DNA of 64,000 bases from Bacteroides sp. (GTDB taxonomy: Bacteria; Bacteroidota; Bacteroidia; Bacteroidales; UBA7960), in assembly GCA_036351255.1 (NCBI GenBank), contig JAZBOS010000094.1, forward strand, positions 62,001-126,000. The letters run 5' to 3'. Positions 34,246 to 42,278 of this stretch are shown piece after piece. The notes below the pieces were generated by a model that had not been told where the DNA came from, searched no databases, and was given only the letters and a program-made list of their open reading frames with translations. The translations under genes and the position numbers were made by a program. Positions within the stretch are counted from its first letter, which is position 1. The number at the start of each line of letters is the position of its first letter.

Positions 34246-36008
34246 TCGACTCCGGCCAATTGTACCGTCATTTCTTTGAATTCTGTATCCTTTTCTTGCT
34301 TGATATAAAAGAGCCTTATGGTGGCATCCTCAAGGAGGTTTGCGTTCATCCTGAATTGAAGGCGGCCCCTTCCGCAAAACCTTTCCTTTCCTGCCACCTT
34401 AAATAAATGCATCGAACTCCAGTAGCGGTTGTTTCCCTGTAAGTCATCAATGGCGACCAAAATTTCATCAATGCCTTTCTTGTAGCATACGTCAGCCAAC
34501 ACTTGCAACACCAGGGTTTCGGCTTCTCCCCATAAAGGTTTCAATTGGCTTCCATCCAAGGAATCCAGCAGGTTATATCCCATCTGAAAAGTCTCAGGTT
34601 TTACTTTCTGGGAGATGTTTTTCTTAATTAATATCTGCTCCTCAAGAAGTTTCACTTTGTGCATATAAAACAAGCCTCTGTATTTCGGGTGGGTCTTCAA
34701 AAAGACCGTCCAATATTTTTCCCTGCTCATACTCGCATCATCCAGGAAATAGGTTTGGTACTGCAAGGTCTGAATAATGCTAATATAACTGAGCGGCAGG
34801 AACAAAATCAAAAACAGCCAGCGCAAAGCCGGGGGGTTTGAAAGGAATACCGAGCTTGCAAACAGCACAAACAAACTGTAATAATCCACCATGACCCTTG
34901 AGCCAAAACTTGCCCCGTACGACCAGTTATGCCAGCTCGACAATACGTAGACCAGCACCGCCAGGGCCAGGTAAAAGCTGCCTGTTTTCCAGAAATGGTG
35001 CTGTTTCAGGTACACCCAAGTACCGCCCAGCAGCATCAGGAAAAAGACCGGGGCATATACAAAGAATCCTTTCTGATAGCTGAAAAGGAACTTCAACATA
35101 TGGGCCTGGCTGAGGATAAATGTCTCATCCTGGTAAGGCTTTATATAAAGCAAACCGGTTTGCAGGTACCATACCAGTGGCTGTATGGCGATCACCAGTA
35201 AGGCCAGTGCCAGGGCGATAAAGGCAGGCTTTAACCTAATGGTGAAAAGGCCCCGTACGGCTCCTGCGAAATGCCCCGCATCATCAAATAGAAAGGGCAC
35301 AAAGGCCAGGATCAGCCCGTTGGCAGGCCTGATCAGCACAATCATCCCAAAGGCAAGGGCGGCCAGGTACAGGAAATTATTGTTTTCTTTTTTGGCATAT
35401 CGGCTAATGCAGTAAACAAAAAAAGTGATGAAAAAGAAGGAATACACATGGCTGAAGGAAGCGTCAGCATAGGCATACTGCATCAGCGAACTGCCAAAGA
35501 CCACCAGCCCCTGCAGCAAAAGAATCCACCCGCCAGGTATGCCTTTCTGCTGAAGCAGTTTCCGCAAAAATACCAAGCCCAGGAAGAGGTAAAACAAGGC
35601 TGCAAGCTTAACAAACTGCTGGTAAATGAAGCTGTACCCATCGGCTGAATATTTTATGCCTGCTACCGCAATGCCATGAGCGGTTAGAAAGAACGGTACC
35701 TGGGCCACTGCCGTGCCAATAAAGTACTTGTTGATCCTTCGGCCATTCACCCTTGGGTTTAATCCCTGGTTGTAAGCACGGTGATCATAAAATTCGGTGA
35801 TCAGCGTATCGGTATAGGAAAAATTCAGATCGTGGTAAATGAAGGCCGCCGGCAGGTAGTCGTAATAGCCCTTGCCATCGGCAACGATCACCACTTTCCT
35901 GGGTTCATAATACTGCGTTAAAAGCAAAATCAACAGGAACAGGATAAACATCTCCTGCAGAATTGACCTTTTTTTGAAAATATGCCTGATATGGTTATTC
36001 AGTTTCAT
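34242..36008 (-). CDS. multi-pass membrane protein, paralogue of the 32.4-34.2 kb gene
   Basis: About 588 residues from ATG 36008; an upstream ATG at 36050 would add 14 residues that look unlike the family start (MGFSIFMPNTGRLS). About ten membrane segments are followed by a soluble C-terminus. Shared motifs with the convergent gene are the YYDYLPAAFIYHDL loop, the LRKLLQQKG region and the NWSYGASFGSRVMVDYYSLF segment. A C-terminal beta-rich part (about 470-588) is also shared in position but differs in sequence. The gene follows recO by 62 bp (20 bp to the longer start) on the same strand, so it is probably read from the porZ-recO promoter. GT-C-type activity is inferred. Confidence 0.75.
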   Translation of the reverse strand: MKLNNHIRHIFKKRSILQEMFILFLLILLLTQYYEPRKVVIVADGKGYYDYLPAAFIYHDLNFSYTDTLITEFYDHRAYNQGLNPRVNGRRINKYFIGTAVAQVPFFLTAHGIAVAGIKYSADGYSFIYQQFVKLAALFYLFLGLVFLRKLLQQKGIPGGWILLLQGLVVFGSSLMQYAYADASFSHVYSFFFITFFVYCISRYAKKENNNFLYLAALAFGMIVLIRPANGLILAFVPFLFDDAGHFAGAVRGLFTIRLKPAFIALALALLVIAIQPLVWYLQTGLLYIKPYQDETFILSQAHMLKFLFSYQKGFFVYAPVFFLMLLGGTWVYLKQHHFWKTGSFYLALAVLVYVLSSWHNWSYGASFGSRVMVDYYSLFVLFASSVFLSNPPALRWLFLILFLPLSYISIIQTLQYQTYFLDDASMSREKYWTVFLKTHPKYRGLFYMHKVKLLEEQILIKKNISQKVKPETFQMGYNLLDSLDGSQLKPLWGEAETLVLQVLADVCYKKGIDEILVAIDDLQGNNRYWSSMHLFKVAGKERFCGRGRLQFRMNANLLEDATIRLFYIKQEKDTEFKEMTVQLAGVD

Positions 36009-36070
36009 TGATAGCCTGCCCGTATTGGGCATAAAGATAGAAAAACCCATGAAAGGTTCTTTACTGGACT

Positions 36071-36796
36071 TTAGTGCAATACGCTTTCCAGCACCAAGTG
36101 CGATTTGATTTCCTTCAGGCCCTCCAGGTGCATGCGGTAATAGTCAATGATGCGGTGCAGCAATGCCTTGCGCTGTTCGCCCTTCATCTGAAGGTTTTCC
36201 ATGTCCTCAATCTGGCAGTTAGCCAGGGCATAAAACTGCCGGCTTAGCTCCTGGTCGAGGCAAAGATCGGGCCCGTAATAACTGCTCTGATACAAGCCTT
36301 CCCTCAGGTTGAAATAGGGGTGATGGGCATCGTAGTTGCTGCGGGGGAAAAAGCCCAGATGGCTGCTTAACTGTAACAAGAACACCAGGTGAAAGTCGTT
36401 AATACGGCCCGGATTCTGATCCAGGAAAACAAGGGAATTCCTCACATAGTCGAACATAGCGGGGCTGGGGTCAGATTCCTTCAGTACCCCTGAAATCATC
36501 TCTGCAAGGAAGATGGCAATGCTGGTCTTAGTGATGTCATAGGGGATGCTTTGCCAGGGATCGGGGCAAGTGATTTCGCGAATATGCTGCAAGCCCCCGT
36601 GCTCCTTGCGGTAGATCACCAGCTCCACCACGGTCAGCGGCTGAAAGACGTTTTGTTTGATCCGCGCACGGGCCTTCCTGACTCCAGGTACGATAAACGA
36701 TTGCAGCCCGGCTTCCCGCGTAAACACACGTGCAATCACACTTGTCTCCCCATACCGGAAGTGGTGCAATACGATACCGCTGGTTTTTTCAATCAT
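36071..36796 (-). CDS. recO: DNA repair protein RecO
   Basis: 241 residues from ATG 36796; an earlier start at 36805 adds only three residues. The N-terminal OB-fold domain shows KTSGIVLHHFRYGETSVIAR and GVRKARARIKQNVFQPL, matching RecO. The C-terminal helical domain includes KTSIAIFLAEMISGVLKE and DFHLVFLLQLSSHLGFFP. RecO loads RecA onto SSB-coated single-stranded DNA, with RecR, in gap repair and recombination. The Cys zinc motif of some RecO proteins is not obvious here, as is common in Bacteroidota. It starts 37 bp after porZ ends. Confidence 0.92.
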   Translation of the reverse strand: MIEKTSGIVLHHFRYGETSVIARVFTREAGLQSFIVPGVRKARARIKQNVFQPLTVVELVIYRKEHGGLQHIREITCPDPWQSIPYDITKTSIAIFLAEMISGVLKESDPSPAMFDYVRNSLVFLDQNPGRINDFHLVFLLQLSSHLGFFPRSNYDAHHPYFNLREGLYQSSYYGPDLCLDQELSRQFYALANCQIEDMENLQMKGEQRKALLHRIIDYYRMHLEGLKEIKSHLVLESVLH

Positions 36797-36833
36797 ACGC
36801 AACAATAAACTTGACCGCCGCGGCTGTCAAGAT

Positions 36834-39176
36834 TTAATTGACAAAGAGGATCTTGGTCACCATGGTTTCACTGCCATCGTCATTGGTCGAAAATACCAGG
36901 TACACCCCAGTGGAGGGCCTATGCCCGAAAAGGTCCTGCCCATTCCATATCGCCTGCCCCCCCTCAGCGATGGTTTCAAACACCAGGTTACCATTGATGT
37001 CGGTAATCTTCACCACGGCATTTTTCACCAGACCCCTGATGGAGATATAACCCGCATAGCCGGGACGCACGGGGTTGGGAAAAGCATAAACATCGGTATG
37101 CACAACCGGGGCATCAGTAGCCAGCCCCCTGAAGGATACTAAGCCTTTGTCGGTTGCAAAGAACACCTCCCCGTTTTTTCCGTTGGTGGCGATATCGAGC
37201 ACGTTGTTTGAGGGAAGGGGACTGTTCTCAGCAGTGAAATGAAAGACAGTTTCGCGTCCGTCGGATGAGAGCAGGAATGCGCCTGAACGCGTCGTGCCGA
37301 ACCATTTCTTGTTCGAACCATCAACCGCAATGCTGTTGATAGTTTCCGTTTCAAAAAGGATGCCCGCAAAACCATCCTGTTCTACGATGATCTGCTGGGC
37401 GTTGATGGGTTCGCCTGAAAAAGCCCGCTGGGGTGCATAAAATACTGCTACTCCCTTATCGGTTCCAACCCAAACATAGCCGTCGTGATCGACCACCAAA
37501 CTGATCACATTATTGGTAGGTAAGCCCCCATTGCCGTCCGTGGTAGTGAGGCGGCGGGCCTGAAAATCATTGTCGCTGTTCAGGTTGTTTTCATTAAAAA
37601 CGTATATGCCGCCCCCATTGGGTAGTGCCGCCCACTTCTGTCCCGAGCGGTCAATGATCAGCTGGCCAACCATCTGTGTTGCGCTGACAAGCCCCTGACT
37701 GCTGAAGCTTAGCCATTCGTTGTTTTCTTTTTTTACCGCGATGGGTCTAAGGGTGTGTGAATTGGTTAACCAAACATTGCCGCTGTTGTCCACCGCAGCC
37801 CCACCCAGACGGATATGGTCTTCTATCCCGTCACGCCTCAGCAAGGTGCTGTTGGTATCGTCCCATAATGCGATGGGCCCCTCCGGGGTGAATTCAAGCA
37901 ACCCTTCTGTCCATGAGGCCGCATAGATCTTCTGGGGGTTGCCCGGGTCTACAGCCACCCGGATGATATCCCACACCTGATCCATCACCGGGAAGTTGAT
38001 CAGGTTAAACCAAGTCCACTGTCCTTCGGCAAACATAAACACCCCATTGGTATTCCAGGTGTTCCCCCCCCCTGATGTAATGGCGCCCGGGGCAACCCAA
38101 AGCCGGTCACCTCCTGCAGCCAGTCCAAAGGCATTAGGTGTGGCTGGACCGGGAAGGATGATGCGGTAAAAGCCAGTGGGACTAACCCGCTGAATCAGCC
38201 CGTCGTAAATATCCCCCAGCCATAAGGTGCCGTCATTGTCAAATAGCACATCCAGCGCCCTTACCATCCCTTCATAATAGTTATCGATACGCTCTTCGAG
38301 CGCCAGTTCAGCATTGAAAATATCCACGTGCTGATCGTTCGAAACCAGGAATTTGCCGCCGCTGACCCTGAGTTTGCGCCGGGTCCCAGAATAAGGCTCA
38401 CTGCCTGGAAAGAAGGCCTGCCATTGGATGCCATCATAACGGTAGAGGGCATCATCTGCAGCATTGGCAATATTGGCAAAAAGATTGCCCTCATACCAGG
38501 CTACCATATTCACTAATTCATTGCTTTGCCCGGTGACATTGATTTTTTGCCAGTTCTGAAAATCCGCAAGGTTAACACCCTGGGCTGGAGCACTGAGTAA
38601 TCCTGCGTTAGTGGCTGCATAAAAATGAGTACCTGAGTGAACAAGATCATATACCTCAACCTGGCTGCCCTGCGGGCCAATGAAATAGGTGTCGCGAATC
38701 AGGAATGTGGCCAGATCAAATTCAACGATGCCAAACCCACACGCCAGGTAAGCCCGCTCGTCACCTATAAGGATGTGGTTGATGCTTTTGCTCCCCATGA
38801 TAGACGACCGGCGGATGTCAGGCACATTGAAAAATTGTCCGCCCTGGATCAAGTCAATATTGCCGTTCATATAGCCTACCAGCAACAGATCGTGATTCTC
38901 GGAATAAGCCAGGCTGGTGATACCAAAATCGGTCAGGCCCTGCACCTTGTCAATTTTTTCTACACTATTGTCGGCCTTGTTGAAAACCACCAACCCATAG
39001 GAAGTGGCACCGATGATTTTTTCAGGGGTCTCGGAAAGCGCGATAATGGTGTTGTTGGGCAAATGATGCCGCCAGTGCCCAACAGGGATGTCCTTACCAG
39101 AAAGAGAACGAGCCAGCGTCAGGAGACATACAATTGAAAATAGCAAAATCAGTGCCAGGCTTTTATGATTCGTCAT
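36834..39176 (-). CDS. porZ: type IX secretion system protein PorZ
   Basis: 780 residues, close to the about 775 of known PorZ. A signal peptide (ALILLFSIVCLLTLARSLSG) leads to GHWRHHLPNNTIIALSETP, a start typical of the family, then two beta-propellers of regulator-type repeats (WLGDIYDGL, WLTNSHTLRPIA, VWVGTDKGVAVF, KWFGTTRSGAFLL) and a C-terminal sorting-domain-like module (about 700-780, VYAFPNPVRPGYAGYISIRG to TKILFVN). PorZ is part of the T9SS attachment complex on the cell surface and delivers anionic LPS to the sortase PorU. It keeps its sorting domain rather than losing it. recO next to porZ is a layout I know from other Bacteroidota. Confidence 0.85.
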   Translation of the reverse strand: MTNHKSLALILLFSIVCLLTLARSLSGKDIPVGHWRHHLPNNTIIALSETPEKIIGATSYGLVVFNKADNSVEKIDKVQGLTDFGITSLAYSENHDLLLVGYMNGNIDLIQGGQFFNVPDIRRSSIMGSKSINHILIGDERAYLACGFGIVEFDLATFLIRDTYFIGPQGSQVEVYDLVHSGTHFYAATNAGLLSAPAQGVNLADFQNWQKINVTGQSNELVNMVAWYEGNLFANIANAADDALYRYDGIQWQAFFPGSEPYSGTRRKLRVSGGKFLVSNDQHVDIFNAELALEERIDNYYEGMVRALDVLFDNDGTLWLGDIYDGLIQRVSPTGFYRIILPGPATPNAFGLAAGGDRLWVAPGAITSGGGNTWNTNGVFMFAEGQWTWFNLINFPVMDQVWDIIRVAVDPGNPQKIYAASWTEGLLEFTPEGPIALWDDTNSTLLRRDGIEDHIRLGGAAVDNSGNVWLTNSHTLRPIAVKKENNEWLSFSSQGLVSATQMVGQLIIDRSGQKWAALPNGGGIYVFNENNLNSDNDFQARRLTTTDGNGGLPTNNVISLVVDHDGYVWVGTDKGVAVFYAPQRAFSGEPINAQQIIVEQDGFAGILFETETINSIAVDGSNKKWFGTTRSGAFLLSSDGRETVFHFTAENSPLPSNNVLDIATNGKNGEVFFATDKGLVSFRGLATDAPVVHTDVYAFPNPVRPGYAGYISIRGLVKNAVVKITDINGNLVFETIAEGGQAIWNGQDLFGHRPSTGVYLVFSTNDDGSETMVTKILFVN

Positions 39177-39225
39177 GCATTTTTTCTTTTTTATCTGCTT
39201 AGGGTAATAAACCCTGCAACCTTTG

Positions 39226-39256
39226 CAAATTTAACCAAAAACCCTGCGCAAGCCGG
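39226..39256 (-). promoter_or_regulatory. candidate promoter of porZ
   Basis: The minus strand holds TAAATTTG at 39233-39226, matching the -7 consensus TAnnTTTG, 50 bp before the porZ start. A matching -33 element is not clear: a TTG lies only 15 bp upstream. Confidence 0.35.
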
Positions 39257-39376
39257 GTGAAAAATTAGCTTAATAAAGAACGCCTCCAGTGCTTTTAAAA
39301 TTGCTACTGTCACCGTGACTTTCAGGGGTTTCTTCCAGGCTTTTCCAAACGATGGCCTTTATTCGGGGGTTTTTTA

Positions 39377-39384
39377 TAATTTTG
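39377..39384 (+). promoter_or_regulatory. candidate -7 element of the cysCDN operon
   Basis: TAATTTTG matches TAnnTTTG, 74 bp before the cysC start. No good -33 TTTG was found at 17-23 bp upstream, so support is partial. Confidence 0.35.
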
Positions 39385-39457
39385 CAGTTCCCGTTCAGGG
39401 ACCCCAGGGATTACGTCCGCACCGTGATTTCAATTCACCTGATAACCACCAGTAAAC

Positions 39458-40060
39458 ATGGAGAATAAGCCCCACGCGATGATGTGTTCTTTTTTGCAAC
39501 GCCTCGACAAAGAGCGGCTGCTGGGCCAGAAAGCACTGGTGATTTGGCTCACCGGGCTCTCGGGCTCTGGCAAGACCACCATCGCCATCGACCTGGAGCG
39601 CAGGTTGCATGAGATGGGGTTTAAGACCCAGGTGTTCGATGCCGATTTCATACGTACCACCATCAACCGCGACCTCGATTTCACCATGGATGGGCGTATT
39701 GAAAACATCCGCCGAATAGCGGCCATCTCCAGGCTCTTTGTCGAAGCCGGCCTGGTTGTGATCAGCTGTTTCATCAGCCCCACTCGCCGCATCCGCCAGA
39801 TGGCACGAACCATCATTGGCGCCAATGACTATTGCGAAGTCTTTGTCAATGCCCCCTTCGAAGTCTGTGAAGACCGCGACCCCAAGGGTCTTTATCAAAA
39901 GGCACGCCGGGGTGAGATCAGCGATTTCACAGGAATTGATTCACCTTATGAGCCCCCCGACCATCCCGACCTGGAGATTCGTACCGACCTTTGCAGCGTT
40001 GCTGAAGCGGTCGACCAGGTGCTGGATTTCGTTTTACCCAAAATCGTTTTAAAAGAATAG
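39458..40060 (+). CDS. cysC: adenylylsulfate kinase CysC
   Basis: 200 residues. The Walker A loop is GLSGSGKT at 33-40. Next are VFDADFIRTTINRDLDFTMD with RIENIRR, the APS-binding region, and GLVVISCFISPTRRIRQMAR, which holds the usual Ser/Arg residues. FDAD replaces the more common DGD, a minor change. CysC phosphorylates adenosine 5'-phosphosulfate (APS) with ATP to PAPS, the sulfate donor. The cysD gene starts 5 bp downstream. The N-terminal start at 39458 places eight residues before an internal MM; the later start is possible and would not affect the domain. Confidence 0.93.
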   Translation: MENKPHAMMCSFLQRLDKERLLGQKALVIWLTGLSGSGKTTIAIDLERRLHEMGFKTQVFDADFIRTTINRDLDFTMDGRIENIRRIAAISRLFVEAGLVVISCFISPTRRIRQMARTIIGANDYCEVFVNAPFEVCEDRDPKGLYQKARRGEISDFTGIDSPYEPPDHPDLEIRTDLCSVAEAVDQVLDFVLPKIVLKE

Positions 40061-40064
40061 CGCA

Positions 40065-40970
40065 ATGCAGTCATACAACCTGAATCACCTTCGCGAGCTG
40101 GAAGCCGAATCAATGTTTATTATCCGCGAGGTGGCCGCACAGTTTGAGAAACCCGCCCTGCTTTTCTCTGGTGGCAAGGATTCCATCGTAATGTTGCATA
40201 TTGCCGTTAAGGCCTTTCATCCTGCTAGGATACCATTCCCCCTGTTTCACATCGATACCGGGCACAATTTCCCCGAAACCCTCGAATACCGGGATAAGCT
40301 GGTCGAGAAACTGGGCGTCCGCCTCGTGGTGGGCTATGTCCAGGATTCCATCGACCAGGGTCGTGCAGTGGAGGAAACCGGGCCTCAGGCCAGCCGCAAT
40401 ATTTTGCAGACTGTCACTTTGCTTGACACCATTGAAGAGCATGGCTTCGACGCCCTGATGGGAGGTGGACGGCGCGATGAGGAAAAAGCCCGAGCCAAAG
40501 AACGCTTCTTTTCCCATCGCGATGATTTTGGACAATGGGACCCCAAAAACCAGCGTCCTGAACTTTGGAATCTCTTCAATAGCCGTAAGAAAATGGGTGA
40601 ACATTTCAGAGTCTTTCCCCTGAGCAACTGGACCGAAATGGACGTATGGCAATACGTGCTGCTCGAGGATATTGAAATGCCATCCCTTTATTTCTCCCAC
40701 GACAGAGAATGTGTCGACCGCAAAGGCACCCTGTTGGCCCGCAGCGAATATGTGCAATTGATGGAGGGCGAAAAATGGGAAAAGATGCGTATTCGCTTCC
40801 GCACCATCGGCGATATGAGTTGCACCGGTGCAACGGTGTCGCCTGCCAGTACCCTTGAAGAGATCATTCAGGAAGTAGCAGCCGCCAGGCAAACCGAAAG
40901 GGGTTCACGCGCTGATGATAAACGCAGCGAAACAGCCATGGAAGATCGTAAGAAGGAAGGTTATTTTTAA
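40065..40970 (+). CDS. cysD: sulfate adenylyltransferase subunit 2 (CysD)
   Basis: 301 residues, the usual CysD length. The PP-loop is FSGGKDSIVML; other conserved segments are FHIDTGHNFPETLEYRD, GGRRDEEKARAKERFFSHRD, FPLSNWTEMDVWQYV and the end region RKKEGYF. CysD makes adenosine 5'-phosphosulfate from ATP and sulfate, driven by GTP hydrolysis in CysN. Located 5 bp after cysC and about 11 bp before cysN in a tight operon. Confidence 0.96.
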   Translation: MQSYNLNHLRELEAESMFIIREVAAQFEKPALLFSGGKDSIVMLHIAVKAFHPARIPFPLFHIDTGHNFPETLEYRDKLVEKLGVRLVVGYVQDSIDQGRAVEETGPQASRNILQTVTLLDTIEEHGFDALMGGGRRDEEKARAKERFFSHRDDFGQWDPKNQRPELWNLFNSRKKMGEHFRVFPLSNWTEMDVWQYVLLEDIEMPSLYFSHDRECVDRKGTLLARSEYVQLMEGEKWEKMRIRFRTIGDMSCTGATVSPASTLEEIIQEVAAARQTERGSRADDKRSETAMEDRKKEGYF

Positions 40971-40981
40971 AAATTGCTGTG

Positions 40982-42256
40982 ATGGAAAACGTTTCAGGTA
41001 AAGGATATCTTGATATGGAATTGCTGCGGTTTACCACCGCAGGAAGTGTGGATGACGGGAAGAGCACCCTGATCGGGCGTTTGCTTTACGACAGTAAGTC
41101 TATCTTCGAAGACCAGTATGAGGCCATTAAGCTTAGCAGTGAGCGACGTGGCGAAGAAGGGGTGAACTTGGCGTTGCTAACCGACGGCCTGCGAGCTGAA
41201 CGCGAACAAGGCATCACTATCGACGTGGCATACCGCTATTTTGCCACTCCAAAACGAAAGTTCATTATTGCCGATACCCCTGGACATATTCAGTATACCC
41301 GCAATATGGTCACGGGCGCCTCCACAGCCAACCTGGCTGTCATTCTCGTGGATGCTCGCAAAGGCGTCGTCGAGCAAACCAAACGCCATGCTTTTATTGC
41401 CTCCCTGCTGGGCATTCCCCACCTGGTGATCTGTGTCAACAAAATGGACCTTATGGATTACGACAGGCAAGTGTTTGAAAGCATTAAGAAGGAGTTTCAG
41501 GCCTTTGCTTCCAAACTGAAGGTGCAGGACATCCAGTTCATTCCCATCAGTGCGCTCAAAGGCGACAACGTGGTCGATAAATCACAAAATATGTCCTGGT
41601 ATGGTGGCCCCACCCTGATGTATCTCCTCGAATCCATCCATATCGGTAGCGACCTTAACCTGGTCGATTGCCGCTTCCCCGTTCAATACGTCATTCGCCC
41701 TCAAAGCGATGAATACCATGATTATCGCGGTTATGCCGGCCGGGTCGCCGGTGGAATCTTCAAGCCTGGTGATCAGGTCATGGTGCTGCCTTCTGGATTT
41801 ACCTCCCGCATTAAAGCCATCGATGGACCGGAAGGTCCTGTTCAGGAGGCTTTTACCCCCATGTCGGTAACCATCCGCCTCGAAGATGAGCTCGATATCA
41901 GCCGGGGCGATATGCTCGTCAGGGTTAACAATGTCCCGGAGGTCTCCCAGGATATCGATATGATGATCTGCTGGATGAACCCGGTGAAGCTTAACCCTAC
42001 TGGGAAATACGCCATCAGGCACACCACCCGCGAAGCCCGGTGCATTATTAAAAACATTCTTTATAAGGTGGACGTGAACACACTTCACCGCATCCAGGAT
42101 GATAAAGAGGTGGGCATGAATGACATTGCCCGTATCTCCGTGCGGACTACCGTCCCCCTATTCTTTGATAAATACCAGATTAACCGCTTCACTGGAAGCG
42201 TGATCCTGATCGATGAGGGCACCAATGAAACCATTGGCGCCGGAATGATCATTTAG
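40982..42256 (+). CDS. cysN: sulfate adenylyltransferase subunit 1, GTPase (CysN)
   Basis: 424 residues from ATG 40982; a GTG directly before it is the other possible start. The GTPase motifs are GSVDDGKSTLIGRLLYDS (G1), the ADTPGH G3 motif and NKMD (G4), followed by EF-Tu-like barrels (VAGGIFKPGDQVMVLPSG). The protein ends without a fused CysC domain, which agrees with the separate cysC gene. CysN hydrolyses GTP to drive CysD. Together cysC-cysD-cysN yield PAPS; no PAPS reductase or sulfite reductase follows, so glycan or lipid sulfation is as likely as cysteine synthesis (inference). Confidence 0.95.
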   Translation: MENVSGKGYLDMELLRFTTAGSVDDGKSTLIGRLLYDSKSIFEDQYEAIKLSSERRGEEGVNLALLTDGLRAEREQGITIDVAYRYFATPKRKFIIADTPGHIQYTRNMVTGASTANLAVILVDARKGVVEQTKRHAFIASLLGIPHLVICVNKMDLMDYDRQVFESIKKEFQAFASKLKVQDIQFIPISALKGDNVVDKSQNMSWYGGPTLMYLLESIHIGSDLNLVDCRFPVQYVIRPQSDEYHDYRGYAGRVAGGIFKPGDQVMVLPSGFTSRIKAIDGPEGPVQEAFTPMSVTIRLEDELDISRGDMLVRVNNVPEVSQDIDMMICWMNPVKLNPTGKYAIRHTTREARCIIKNILYKVDVNTLHRIQDDKEVGMNDIARISVRTTVPLFFDKYQINRFTGSVILIDEGTNETIGAGMII

Positions 42257-42278
42257 AAGGTTTTCAGGGTTTCTCCCC

